DNA of 64,000 nt from Polyodon spathula (lineage: Eukaryota > Chordata > Actinopteri > Acipenseriformes > Polyodontidae): assembly GCF_017654505.1 (NCBI RefSeq), contig NC_054540.1:44128054-44192053 (forward strand). The letters run 5' to 3'. A program made the position numbers and the translations under genes. Below are positions 45,351-57,454 of the stretch, piece by piece (positions within the stretch are counted from its first letter, which is position 1; each line of letters starts with the position of its first letter). Under the pieces are notes generated by a model. It ran no database searches, was not told the origin of the DNA, and saw nothing but the letters and a program-made list of their open reading frames with translations.

Positions 45351-46412
45351 AAGAATGCCTTTTGCTTGATTGCGAGACTTTTTGCTTTCATGAGCGCCTG
45401 AGCTCGATTGAAAAACAAACAGTAGACTTAGAGGAGAGCTATGCACAATTGGTGGTGCAAAGTTTAACTTAAAGGTAAGTTTATTTTTATCTATTTAATT
45501 GTATTCTGTTAATGTTTGTAGTTGTTGTATGTTTCTAGCATACAGAGACAGCCCCTGCGTTTTTCATTTTAGATGTTTGTTTTTATTATTTTTTTATGTT
45601 TGAATGGCATCCGCTGATGAAACCACTTGGAATCACAGAAAAAGCAATCTTGGAAAACAGTCTTTATCAACTGCCAGTGTGCTTCTTATAATACGAGGGT
45701 GTGAACCGTTCATTGCTGTTTCAGTTGCTGGGCCTTGAATTTTGAATTGTTTTGCTGAAAGGGGAGGGACAAACTATAAATTATTGTGCACATTAAAGCC
45801 TGAAGGCCACAGCTTCAGCCGATGGTTTATTAAATATATATTTAGTGTTCATACAAAAAAAAAAAAAAAACACATCTGTAGTAGGACTGTTCCTTTTCAT
45901 AAGCTCCAACAAAAAGCATTTTTTGTGTTCATGACAGTTTTTTTTTTTTTTTTTTTATCAGGTTAAGTAACAATCACGGGTCCCTGTGTAGAGTGACTGA
46001 CGCAGTACACACACAGAAAAATTATAAACACCTACAATTGTTAAATTAGAATCTGCTTCAGTTCTACAGTGTTTATTAATTTAATTTTTTGGTGTATATC
46101 GGTCATCTGTATTCGAGTTTTATATAGATACTCTGAACAATTTTTTCAGGGGCTTTCGCTTTTTATATGCTGTAGATGTAGTTCAGTTAGTAGTTCAGAC
46201 AACTACATGTCCCAGAATGCAATGGTCTAACTGGGTATAACAAATTAGTTAATTGTACAGCTGGGTGCAAAAAAGGCTGATATAAAAGACCATCTCAATT
46301 AGTCCTTGGTTGGTGGTTTTAACATGGGGCCACAATTTGCAATTCTGGCAAATTCTAAAGGTAAAGCCTCATGAATAGAGGTAGCCTACACTGGATATAA
46401 GAACAATAGCTC

Positions 46413-47155
46413 TGTGGCAAAGTGGCTAGTGGAGGGGAACAGGTGTACAATGATGCGATGCAGGAGTGACAGGCAGACAACAGTTTCCAGTGACAAAGGT
46501 GCTTTTATTTATAATCCAGGTCTGGTGACCGTTAAATAATAAATCCCCGGCTATACACAACAATGTGTAAAGCACGGGGATAATAATAATACAGGGCACA
46601 GTCCCGAACAAAACGAACACACGGTCACCAGTCCTGGGTGAGTGCAGACGTGCTTGTGGTGGGTGAAGACACTGTATTTCGTGACGGTTCCGTGCAGTGG
46701 TGATCCGGATTGTGCTGACCCTGGTCGACAGCTCCGGACAGGTGAGTTAACTGTCTGGTGGTGCAAAACGCAGACAATTACAAACAAACACAACAAAACA
46801 CAACACGTAGTTCTCTTTACAACGAGAGCTCCTCTCTCGATCCTTCTCTCTCCAAGCGTTAAGTACCCAAACGAAGGAAAAGACTTGCGTTACCCTGGCC
46901 CCTATATGTAATCCCGCATGATATCGTGTGGTAAACGGTTGCAGCTGTCCTTATTACTTGCAGCTGCCCCTCGTTTAACTCTCAGGTCAATACAGTCTTA
47001 CAACAGTAGTCAGACAACTCCATCCAGGCTGACCCAATTCCCTGACCCAGAAACGAACTGTCAATTGTAGCCCTTCCAGATAAGGCTTCTATAAAAGACC
47101 ATCTCAATTCTTTAGGTGCCCTCACATGGGGGATGGTTGATTCATCACCAGGAAC
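46413..47155 (-). mobile_element. LTR family 2, mosaic copy
   Basis: Homologous to 15889-16605 from TGTGGCAAAGTGGC through ATTCATCACCAGG. The expected last 19 or so bases are replaced, and about 25 bases of flanking-type sequence sit inside its right part. The palindrome with GCAGCTG motifs recurs at 46930-46978. Confidence 0.78.
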
Positions 47156-47187
47156 CCATGAATAGAGGTGCCTACACTGGATATATG

Positions 47188-48250
47188 TAGCACCCACAAG
47201 ATTTATATAAAAGTACTTACCTGTTTAATCATGTGCAATATATGGAAAATGCATATTTTTATGTAAAGTCCTGTAGTCTACGAAGCAGCCTGTTGCTGGC
47301 GCCATTCGAGAGAGACAGATATAGATCAGCGTTGTTACTTGCTCTTCAGAACACCACTGACCACTGAAGTGAAAGCAATAATATTGACTGTCTTTCTTAA
47401 CTTAATATTCAGAAAAAACAATCTGCCACGGGACTTGACAGTGATATCGAGGACCTGTAACAGATTTTGGGGGCTCGGTCCGGTATAAGCAACTGAGAGA
47501 CGAGACGGCGTCTGTGAGATCACTGCTGAGCACAACGGGTTTACTGCATTCTGTGCTGAACAGAAAGCAACACAGAGGGGGACAGGCTGGTCTAGTGAAA
47601 CTGAGAGACATCAGCCGTGACGCGAGTTTCTGAACAGCACAACAATGAGTGATCCCACAGTGCGAAAAGACGTGATCTGGAACATTCGAAAAGGCCTGCA
47701 TCAACTGAATGCAGAGAGACTACATAAAATAGCATTTTCGCTACAGCAGATACCGAGTAATAAATATAAATACTGAAAATGAGGAGGAAATGTTTTGATT
47801 ACATTACTGCTTATGTGTATAATCCTGAATTGTTAGAACTGGAAGATGTATTTGCATGATGAAATAATGGATTCATTCGCAGAGATGGAAAAACAACAGT
47901 GTAATGTTGTAATTGAGAAAAATGTTAGAAAACAAAAATGTTAGTCAAACTGAACAGAGTAAAACTAACCCATTGCCAGTGTTATTAAATGATGCACGTG
48001 ATACAAAAGCACAGTACCGTGCTATCACCAGAAACAAAGTAAAACACACTTCGCAAGCTACCACCAGGGGGTGCTTTGATGCGAATTCTGTTAATGATAG
48101 CATCGCAAAGATTACAACATTTTTGGTGGATAAATTGGGCTGAGTAATATTTCCAAGCAAAAAGATGAAGGCATAAAGCAGCAGTACAATGTGTTTGAAA
48201 TAATTAGAAGTGAGTAATAAAATCTGGAAACTTTTAAAATATGTTGACAG
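47188..48250. other. no recognised gene
   Basis: Contains only short frames. The longest (47913-48143, plus) has no recognised domain. Confidence 0.4.
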
Positions 48251-50628
48251 CAGGGGTGGTTCTAGGTTTTTTTGTTTGGGGTGTTGGGGGGGGGTGACGA
48301 TGTGACAAGGAGGAGGTATGGTATCAAATCAATAACAAAAACAGTACAGCTTGATTTTAAAACAACTGGATCCTCTGTTTTTGTGGTACCTTGCAAAAAA
48401 ATCTTCAGTTATTCATGTGCAGGGATTTCGCACTTCACTAAACTGCATTGTCTGCCTCTTTCAATGGTTTTCAAAGTTGAATGTCATGTTTCAGCTAAAT
48501 GCTAAACTTAAAATAAAAATGCCATAAATGTAACCTTTATCTGAACTGAAAATACTCAACTTTTCAATTCCTCCTTTAAATCCAGGGTGACAAGGAGGAG
48601 GTATGGTATCAAATCATTAACAAAAACAGCAGCAGCTTGATTTTGAAACAACTGGATCCTTCTGTTTTTATGGTACCTTGCAAAAAGATATACAAAGTCA
48701 TTTATGTGCAGGGATTTTGCACATTCAGATTCAATGCTTAGGACTCCAAGTTTGCTCATTCGGTTGTCTGCCATTACAGAATGCAAATGATTTTTCACAG
48801 TCTTCAGTGTGGAGAAGCTACGCTCACAAGCAGCTCTGCTTACAGGTATTGTTACTGCAATTTTACATAAATGAGAGTTCATGAAAAACATCCCCAAATG
48901 GTTCCAGAAATCTTGTGAACTCGAGCAAACTGGATGGCTTCTGCATGCCACTCTTAACTTTACGATCCAAGATTCGATGGGCCTGATGTAGCTCATGGCT
49001 GAGATTGCCTATATCTGAACCAAATGCTTCTGCTAGTGGATTTACAGCATCTTCAAAAAGTCTTCACTATTAGGACTCAGTGCATGTACTCCCTTCATGA
49101 TGTGGCAGTTTTTCTTTGAAAATCTATGTTCCATTTCCCCAATTATCGTGTCAAGAATGCCGGTACAATATGTTTGTTCTGAAAGTGTCCTTTTTTCTTC
49201 CGTCCTTTCACTCACCAACTGTAGAATCACTACCGATCCTTCAAGTCTTGAAGTTGTACGTGGAGTTCTTTTCTTGGGAACATGGCAACTGTTAGCTGTA
49301 TCAACAACATCTGTCCAGATATATTCAAAGTGACATTCACTATGAGACTGCTGAAGGGTCTCCTGTACAGCATCAATCAGGTCAATAGCTCTGGCCAAAT
49401 CAAGTTTTTGTGACTGGAGCATATCTGACAAAGTCTTCGTTTTGCCTAGAATCTTACGGAACACAGCAAGTATACCAGTGAAAACAATGTCAATTTGAGC
49501 AAGTAAGCCATGTGCATCCATTGCTCTATCTGAATGGTCTTCTTCAGTTATTTCCTCTAGTACACTGATTATAGCCGGCAATTGATTCATGACATTTCTC
49601 CAAGCAAAGTACCTACAAGCCCATCATGTATCACTTAACCTTTGAAGCTCTCTTGGCATACCTTCATACATCTCTTTTTGGATTTGCAACCACTTATGGC
49701 GCATGTAAGACCCAGAAATAAACACATACAATTTCTCTAATAAAGTAAAGAAATTAGCAGTTTCTTTGACTGATTTCACTGGATCAACAAGGACTAGGTT
49801 GAAGCAGTGTCCATGACAGTGGACATAGAAAGCATGCTTTGCCACTTCCTTAATTCTTGTTGTCACTCCAGAACGTTTCCCACTCATTACAGCAACTCCA
49901 TCAAATCCTTGACCTACCAGATTCTCTTTGTAGTCAAGTCCATATGATTCTAAACACTGAATTATTTTTTCTGTCTATCCTTCTGCATCCAAACGCTCAG
50001 CTTCTTGGAAATGTAAAAATCTTTCATGTACTGCCCCATTATAATAGTACCTAAAGACAACAGAGAGCTGTTCATTCTTTTTCATGTCTTTGATTTCATC
50101 AGCTATTATGGAGAACTGCTTACTTTCTTTCACCTCATCAATAATCTGTTTTCGAACCATGTCTGCCAAGCATTGGAGCATTTCATTCTGTATGGTGTTG
50201 CTTGTATATTTTGCATTCTGATGCTCCAATAGCTTTCTTTCTACCAATGGATTTTGCTTTCCAACCAAATGTAGAATTTCCAGAAAGTTTCCGTTATTTT
50301 TAGACTCTACCATCCTCTGGTATTCTTTCCAGGCTCCCATTGCCAGTGCATGGCATTCTGATTTCACATGTGAAGCAAATCCACCATCTCGGAATGTAGC
50401 CTTTTTCCAGTTGGAGTAAACTGTTGATGTGAAAGCTGGTTCCGACGTGTACTTGGCAGAGCAAAGTGGCAGCAGGCAAAACAGTACACTGCATCTCTGC
50501 TTTGAGAGTATTTCAACCACGAATGAGCATTGTACCACAAGGACTGAAAACTTCTTGCGCCACCTCCTTGAATTTTTTGGGAGAACAGGTCTTTTTGGGT
50601 CTTCATTTCTGAATCTTGAAATATCTAA

Positions 50629-50700
<72 letters not shown>

Positions 50701-51522
50701 AAAATTAATGTAATGTAATAATATTAAACATATATTTACTAGTTTTGCACAACACTAATGTTACTTAAGCATTTAAAAAATACACTGCCCAAAACAATTT
50801 GAGACATTAGCTCTAGAACTCAACTATCTTCTTTGATACATACAGTAGCTTCCAGGATTATTCATACTCTTGATACAATGTAACTGAAAGTTGTTTCTAG
50901 CAAAACAAATACAAGTGTACATTCAGCATTTGTTACATATAAATGAAAACATGAAAAACTGTATGACTATCAATATTAGATAACGCAAAAACATATATGT
51001 CTTTGCGATATCTAATAGCATTTCAATTTACAAGGTATGAATAAATGTGAAATCATGTTTTTAGAAATATATGCGATTATTTTGGACAGGTATGTTTTTG
51101 CGATGTCCAATACTGATAGTCTTAAATTTTCATGAGAGAGAGAGAATAATAATGTTAATCACCATGCATCAATACAGTATGTAAAACCTAAGAATGTACG
51201 AATAAATATGTTATTAAGTTTAATTATTTTAATGTTAAAATATCATAAAACATACCCTTGTTGCGACAGGAGTCTCAGTGTCAGGCAGTGGGACCACTGC
51301 TGGTACAGATGAAACAGTTTCATCATCGCTGTCCAAAAGAACATCACTTAATGAACCACTGGGGTTCTCAATAATATCCTCCAGTAATTCTGCATCAGAA
51401 GAGGATGATTCATTGTCTGAAATCTCCTCTCTACTTCTTTTGTTCTGCCCCTGACTGCATTCACTTGAAGAGGTGAATGCAGAATCTTTGCTTATTTCTT
51501 TTGGCACCAAGAACCTCCTCAT
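48251..51522 (-). mobile_element. hAT-type DNA transposon
   Basis: The left end begins CAGGGGTGGTTCTAG, a typical hAT terminus, and coding remnants run on the minus strand up to about 51522. The matching right terminus was not found. The 3' end is duplicated: 48302-48439 repeats as 48587-48726. An AAT array (50630-50694) lies in the presumed intron. Confidence 0.7.
48556..51522 (-). pseudogene. hAT transposase with TTF-type finger, fragmented
   Basis: 51522-51235 is an acidic, Ser-rich N-terminal exon (MRRFLVPKEISK). A likely intron ends at the AG near 50629. 50606-50364 then gives ARSFQSLWYNAHSW and DAVYCFACCHFALP, the TTF-type zinc finger. 50538-49975 gives FSIIADEIKDMKKNEQLSVV, with the probable first catalytic Asp. 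49887-49624 reads MSGKRSGVTTRIKEV and VHCHGHCFNLVLVD. 49590-49042 is the helical insertion, and 48996-48556 contains VTIPVSRAACERSFSTLKTV, the hAT dimerisation domain. The order and spacing fit ZMYM1-like/TTF hAT transposases. At least four frame breaks separate the parts. Confidence 0.85.
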
Positions 51523-52865
51523 GCTGTATAGTTTTATTTTGTATCCTTTCTTACTGTCCTCTCTTTCCCTTTCTCAGCTGTACCCTCTCTCTGTCTGGTC
51601 TCACTGATGGCTTGATCACACCTTGACCCTACAAAAATACTACTACATTATAACTATAATCATATTAACTCATAACCTACATGCACATATACAGGGGGAT
51701 TTTCAAAGCTTTTTGGAAAAATAGCTGCCCTGAGGCTAATTTGGAGTAAGTGGAGGAGCAGATTTTGTACAGGAACAAAATGTTTTGAAAATGACCCTTA
51801 TAGTGACAATTAACTGTTTAAAACACCTTAAACAGCACATGTGTATGGAATATGACTTGAGTCTCTATTACTAATAGTATTATGATGAAGAAGAATGAGA
51901 CTGGAGAAAGCAATAATATTTCATTTCAGGAAGATCTTGGCAAATAAGGCATTAATCCATTAGGACTGTGTTCTGTAATAACAGGTATGTATATTATTTT
52001 AGGTTTATTTTAAAATTAAGCCTTTCGTTCATTAGTTTCAATTCACCCCATGCCTGCTTTTAATTATCCACTTCCAAAAATAAGACATTATTTATAAATG
52101 CTATTTCAATCATTTATTTAGTTAAAAAGACGCGTGAATCTTCGTGCATCGTTACAGGTTCATTACCATGAATTTATAAATAAGCTACAATATTACTACT
52201 GACGGACACACATCAATGGACTTTTACATGTGTCAAATTATGTAATACGATTGCTCTAATCTTTTTTTTTATTATTATTTGAACTAAGTGTTTATTATTT
52301 TTAATTATCAAAAAGCCAAATTTACCTCCAGTTCTTCTGCTCTCATTCCATTTGCCTGGATAATTAGCTCAACTTCAGTTGCCATGAGCTGTGTGTCAAA
52401 CATCGGTACCACTGAAACCCACCCCCTCCGTCCTCCACACGTCATCTGATTGGACCATATGGGCCATGTTTATTTAAACACAATGCATACACAAAGGTTG
52501 TTTCTCTTCAAGTCCAATGACAACTGCATCCATTAAAAATATTAACAAAAATATTTAAAGACAATAATCGTAGTAAGGGACCCATGTGGGGAGGGGCGAT
52601 TCCGATCAGTCAGTCCACAGGTAAATATTTTACAAATTTTGGTTGACAGACAAAGTTGACCTTACACTTTCAGAGTTAAAAGCCTTTCTGAAATCTCACT
52701 TAGGTGAGAAAAACAGCACAGAGCCTTTTCAGGAATGAATGAGTTCCAAACAGAATGATTAAGAATCTCCACGATAGTTTCTTTACCGAATGATCGGTCT
52801 AAAACAAAAGATATTGGTTTACATCACGCCAGTCAAATACAGAAAATAAATATGATCAAGCCACA
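51523..52865. other. no firmly recognised gene
   Basis: On the minus strand, 52385-52326 reads ATG through twenty codons to GAG followed by GTAAAT, which could be a first coding exon. It matches nothing I recognise and no acceptor in phase is evident. The rest is AT-rich and plain. Confidence 0.3.
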
Positions 52866-53395
52866 GTGCAAGGAGTATTCATCCATACTGTCTACCATGG
52901 TCTCAATGTTAAGTATAGCAACATCCAACGAGATTTGAAACCTTACCTATCTGACTTAATTGTGACAGATGAGATGTTGTTAGAACAAATGGTTAAAGTA
53001 ACCAGTGAAGAAATTGAGTGGCAGAAAAGGGTCAGGATTGCATCACGTGGAAAAACCCACACTTACACAATGTGCAACTTGACAGCTTCCCATCAAAACC
53101 AGAGGAAAAAATCACAACTCAGTTCAGACAGAAAGCAATTCAAAAGCTATTCGGGATTGACTGCACAATTGATGGTTTTATCCAAAACTGGCAAATAGAG
53201 TGTCAAATCAGGCTGTGACACATAGAAAAGCCACTCCAATTGACCAGGTACCAGATGAAGTGCGAGGCAAACTGTGCTAAAACTGCTCAAAGCAGGGGAA
53301 TGCAAATTGCACACACTGTTTTAAATGTGGCAAAGAGGGACATCGGTCAGTGGGGTGCTTTGGGAATCTCTCTGAGTTGGGAAACGCAAACTGAT
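52866..53395 (+). pseudogene. Gypsy gag, broken
   Basis: VKYSNIQRDLKPYLSDLIVT and ISEE-type sequence (EEIEWQKR) match the capsid of a vertebrate Gypsy family. After frame changes CFKCGKEGHRSVGC gives an intact CCHC knuckle near 53320. A downstream frame (53415-53651) has LKYCSQECQRKNN, resembling a MYND-type half finger found between gag and protease in such elements. The product cannot be read as one protein. It begins a Gypsy element in plus orientation that ends about 56640; no LTRs were traced. Confidence 0.7.
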
Positions 53396-53639
53396 CACTG
53401 AGAAGGGACTACCAGTGATCGGGGAAGAGAATAGGTCCCAGTTTTTTGTGGTATGCAAATTAAGGCCACAGGTTCTGTTCTGCTCACAGTCCAAAATGCT
53501 TAAATATTGTTCACAGGAGTGTCAACGTAAAAATAATAATAAAACAAAATGTAATCTCACCAGAAAGACAATGCAAAAATACCGTCTAGTGGTACCAGTT
53601 ATGCTCCTAAACAAAGCATTGCACTGTAATTGGAGGAAA

Positions 53640-53907
53640 GTGCTTACTTGAGTGTTACATGAATGGCATTGCTATAACGGTACTACTTGATACATGAGCT
53701 CAAGTCAGTATGTTAGCTAGGCAATGGAGGGAAAAATACTTATTCAAGCATACTGTACGTCCACTTGAAGAACTAATGGGTGTGCACGGTAAGTTAGATA
53801 TAATAGCGGTGAATGGTATGTCTTTGCCATTTGATGGATGGGTTGGGGTGCAAAGTGATTTACCTGGCAGTGACAGCAACCAGTCTACGATACATGTACT
53901 GTTTTAG
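53640..53907 (+). pseudogene. Gypsy protease with stop in the active site
   Basis: LLDT followed by a stop and AQVSMLARQW occurs at about 53687-53720. The D-T-G-A-Q active site of a retropepsin is expected there, and the Gly codon has become TGA (GGA to TGA). The frame then continues as LEELMGVHGKLDIIAVNG and PFDGWVGV, as in this Gypsy group. Confidence 0.75.
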
Positions 53908-54393
53908 TTAGCCAAATCGCTATAGAGAGATAGTTAGAGCAAACAGTAGTGGAATTGAGGACAGTGTTAAAGGTTTGACACATCTGTTGAGCAAGGTAAT
54001 AGTTATTGAACATAACTTGGCCAACACACTTGTAAGTTTGATTTCCATAGATAAACACGTTTCCCTGTGAAAACTCAGAGAAAGTGTATCAAAATACCCA
54101 AGGGACAGGTAGTTAATGTAAAGGGGAGAGTTGACTTTAAACACCCCAGTATCGGGATGTAGCAGTGTTTGAGCCACTGGAAAACAACCCAGCCTTGGAA
54201 GACCTTGATGTTGGTGAAGAAGTCATAAGCAGTCCTGAAAGCTCATCTTCTATTATTACAGTACCTGTTTACAACAGCACTGCTCCTGCCATATTCATAC
54301 CAAGAAGAACTGTTTTAGGAAACCTTTAGGTTTGTTTCTGCAGCCACAGAGGACACAGCTGAAATAGGGGATGCCAATGTAACACCACATAAA

Positions 54394-55200
54394 TTGGGAA
54401 AGGCAGTGACCAGCATGGTGATGAAAAATAGGGCATACCCACCAACAGGTTCTCAGCAAGAGGTGAGTGAAACAACTGAAGAGGATCTTTGGCACCCAGC
54501 TGTATACTTAAGCCACTTAGACTCTGAGCAGGAACATGTTACCAGACAGATTCTTTATGAAGAGTCTGGCACATTTGCTGAAGGAGCTATTGGTAACATT
54601 CCCAGTCTACAGCTGAAGATTAATTTAAAAGATGCCACCACAGTGCAGAAGACTTATGCCGCTATACCAATACCACTATACAGAGAAGTTTAGCAATATA
54701 TACAAGATTTAATGGCCAAGGGTTGGGTAGTTCGATCCAGGTCTTGTTACTCATCTCCAGTAGTGTGTGTGGGAAAAAGGGATGGCAGCCTCCATCTATG
54801 CATTGACTACCGTCAGCTTAACTTGAAAAGCATACCATCAAGGCTTCATGATAGAAGATTCCTGACATCTAACAGCATTCATTAAGCCATGGGGATTCTT
54901 GTTCTTGTTTGGCCTTATGAATGCACCTGTTGCTTTTCCAGCACAGCATGGAAGAGATATTGGAAACACTACAAGATGAAGCTGCTCACCTTATCTAGAT
55001 GACATCTTATGTTATGCAAAAACATTTGAAGACCATATGTCAACAATGGGAAGAGTGTTACAGTGCCTGCAAAGAAATGGTATTAAACTGAGAGCAGCAA
55101 AGTCAGGTATAGGACATCTCATGTCAGAAGTTATTCGAATGGATCTAAAAGATGTTGAAACCTGCCACAGTTGCAGAAGTTAGAAAACTACTTGGATTTT
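54394..55200 (+). pseudogene. Gypsy reverse transcriptase, broken
   Basis: 54394-54693 has HPAVYLSHLDSEQEHVTRQI and a segment leading into the fingers. A TAG at 54691 interrupts, then DLMAKGWVVRSRSCYSSPVV and SLHLCIDYRQLNLKSIP continue. The palm is heavily deleted: the first Asp block is missing, and the catalytic loop near 54995 is readable only as a shifted LDD-like stretch. Later thumb sequence is scattered to about 55200. Confidence 0.72.
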
Positions 55201-55559
55201 TTAGTTAAGACCACTCCTACATACAAGATTTTTCAAGAATCTCAAAACCATTGTATGTTCTCCTTCAAGTCAGAGTGGAAGGGATGCCAGGTGAACTCAG
55301 CTCACCATCAAAGAAGAAACATTAGCACAAGAATTTGAGTCAGACAGGCCAGTTATCTTCAAGAACACCTCTGACATGGACAGAAGACCATCAAGCTGTT
55401 CTAAACCAATGAATAGATGTACTGATTTGCCCTCCAGTTCTTGCATACTCCCACTTTAGTATGCCATTTGTCTTACACACTGATGTGTCAGTTATTGGAT
55501 TATTGCATACAGCTCTAGGACGTTAACAGCAGCTGAACAGAATTATCACCTCCATTTTA

Positions 55560-56095
55560 GAAAACTGGAATTCCTGGCTCTAAAATGGGCTGTATGCAAA
55601 AAGTTCAGGGATTACTTGTTCTATGCTTCTAGTTTTACCATTTACACAGACAAAAACCCATTGACCTACATCATGAATTCTGCAAAACTGAATGCAGTTG
55701 GACACTGCTGGGTTGGAGAACTCGCTGACTTCAGATTTGACATAAAATACAGACCAGGTAAAGCTAACATAGATGCAGATACTCTTTCAAGACTTCCATT
55801 GAATATTGACAGGTACATAACTGAGTGCACAGAAGAACTTGCACCAGACTTGATTTCAACAGTGTGGCATGGAAGCAAGATGCCTGAAAATAGAGATATG
55901 CCTTGGGTAGCAGCTCTCAGCATTGCTGCAGAAAGTGACAGTGACAACCTAAACATTGGTGCATCAAGAGAGCTGAGGAAAGCACAGCTGAAAGATGTGA
56001 CCACTTGGAAGATAATTAAATTCAAAGAGAGAAATCAGATATCAACCAGTAGGGAGAGAGAGTGCATGGATATACCCACAAAAAAACTGATATAA
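55560..56095 (+). pseudogene. Gypsy RNase H region
   Basis: FTIYTDKNPLTYIMNSAKLN with the RNase H catalytic Asp (T-D), ELADFRFDIKYRPGKANIDA and DTLSRLP form the end of the RNase H domain and the start of the tether, in one 160-codon frame. Upstream LEFLALKWAVCKKF is readable before 55616. Confidence 0.82.
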
Positions 56096-56159
56096 GCATA
56101 GGTCAAAACTAGAAGTTGAGAAGGGAACTTTATACAGGAAGAGCAATATGAGAAAACAG

Positions 56160-56640
56160 TTCATTCTCCCTGAAGAATTTAAGTTGATGGGCCTCAAGAA
56201 CCTTCACAATGACATCGGACATGTTGGAATGGAAAGAGTGATGAATCTCATAAGAGCGAGCTTCTACTGGCCTTTTATAAGTCGGAGTTAGAGAAATATG
56301 TAACAAAAAAATGCTAATGCATTAAACAAAAGAAGCTGACAACACATGTAAGAGCTCCTATTGGAAGTATCTCCTACAGGTCACCTTGGGAAATAGTGTC
56401 TATTGCTTATCTTCATTTAGAGTGTAGCAAAGGGGGTTACAAATATGTGCTTGTACTACTAGACCATTTCACAAGATTTGCGAAGGCATATGCAACAAAG
56501 GATAAATCTGGGAAAAGTGCAGTTGATAGGATTTTCAATGATTTTATAAATTTGAGAACAATTATTCAGAAAACTTGAACAGTTATCTGGGGTTGGACGC
56601 TCATGCACCACACCCTACCACCCACAGTGTAACCCAGAAC
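56160..56640 (+). pseudogene. Gypsy integrase, broken
   Basis: The His pair of the HHCC zinc domain is seen in LHNDIGHVGMERV near 56195, and the cysteines near 56315 after a stop. The catalytic core follows as [20 protein letters not shown]; the first Asp of the D,D-35-E triad, expected after SI, is Ala. [18 protein letters not shown] continues the core. The frame shifts near 56575, and later integrase sequence is missing. 56650-57365 contains no gene. Confidence 0.75.
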
Positions 56641-57364
56641 ATGGTACTGCAGTTACACATTAGATTTGTTTGAGACCCATGAGAAATATAATTGAGTGAC
56701 TGGTTACAGGTAACCAATAGTTAACTAATGTGCATTGAATACCAAATCATTCAAGTGACAAATAATACTTATAGTTTAACCTTCTTTCTACTTCCTCAAG
56801 AGTTAAAAAAAGTTATTACTTTTCCTGTAACGTGTTTTGAGATTCTTTGGTTAAGGCTCTCAGAAGTTTGAGTTTGTTATTAAAAATTCCAGCTTATTCT
56901 CTTAAATGCTTTAGAATAGTACCCAAGACAATTTATGCTTTTACTGCACTAATAGTATTTGTGAAAATAACAGAAACATTTCAACTGCACTGCATTATCT
57001 TTTATTAATATACACGACAAAATGTTCTTTCTTGAGCACAAAAACTGAATTTTCACACAAATTTGTCTCCATCATCTTTCCATTAAACAAATACATACAT
57101 GTATTTTGTTCCTTTGAAAAAATAAAAATTTGTGATGCTGCCATGCTTCACACTTCACAAATGCCTTCAGACCTTGAGCAACAAATCCTGAACATTCATC
57201 AGTCTGTAATAAGGACATTGTGACACTGGGCCTTTAAATTTCTCTGAGTCTCTTTACAGTATTTACCCTCCTGCATAAACTATGCAAAATAATGAATATG
57301 CACTGTAACAAAGGTAAAAATCATTCTTATATTCAATTTCAAGAAAAACAGCAAACAATAGATT

Positions 57365-57368
<4 letters not shown>

Positions 57369-57430
<62 letters not shown>

Positions 57431-57440
57431 TATAGATATA
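57369..57440. repeat. (TA)n microsatellite
   Basis: TA array directly left of the Tc1 element, passing into a short AC run at about 57447-57456. Confidence 0.95.
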
Positions 57441-57454
57441 TTATATACACACAC

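Noticed and set aside
47913..48143. A 76-codon plus-strand frame
   Set aside because: No domain, no supporting context and typical chance length.
52326..52385. A 20-codon first exon with ATG and GTAAAT donor on the minus strand
   Set aside because: It is too short, no acceptor in phase leads into the hAT exon, and nothing about it is recognisable. It is noted only as a possibility.
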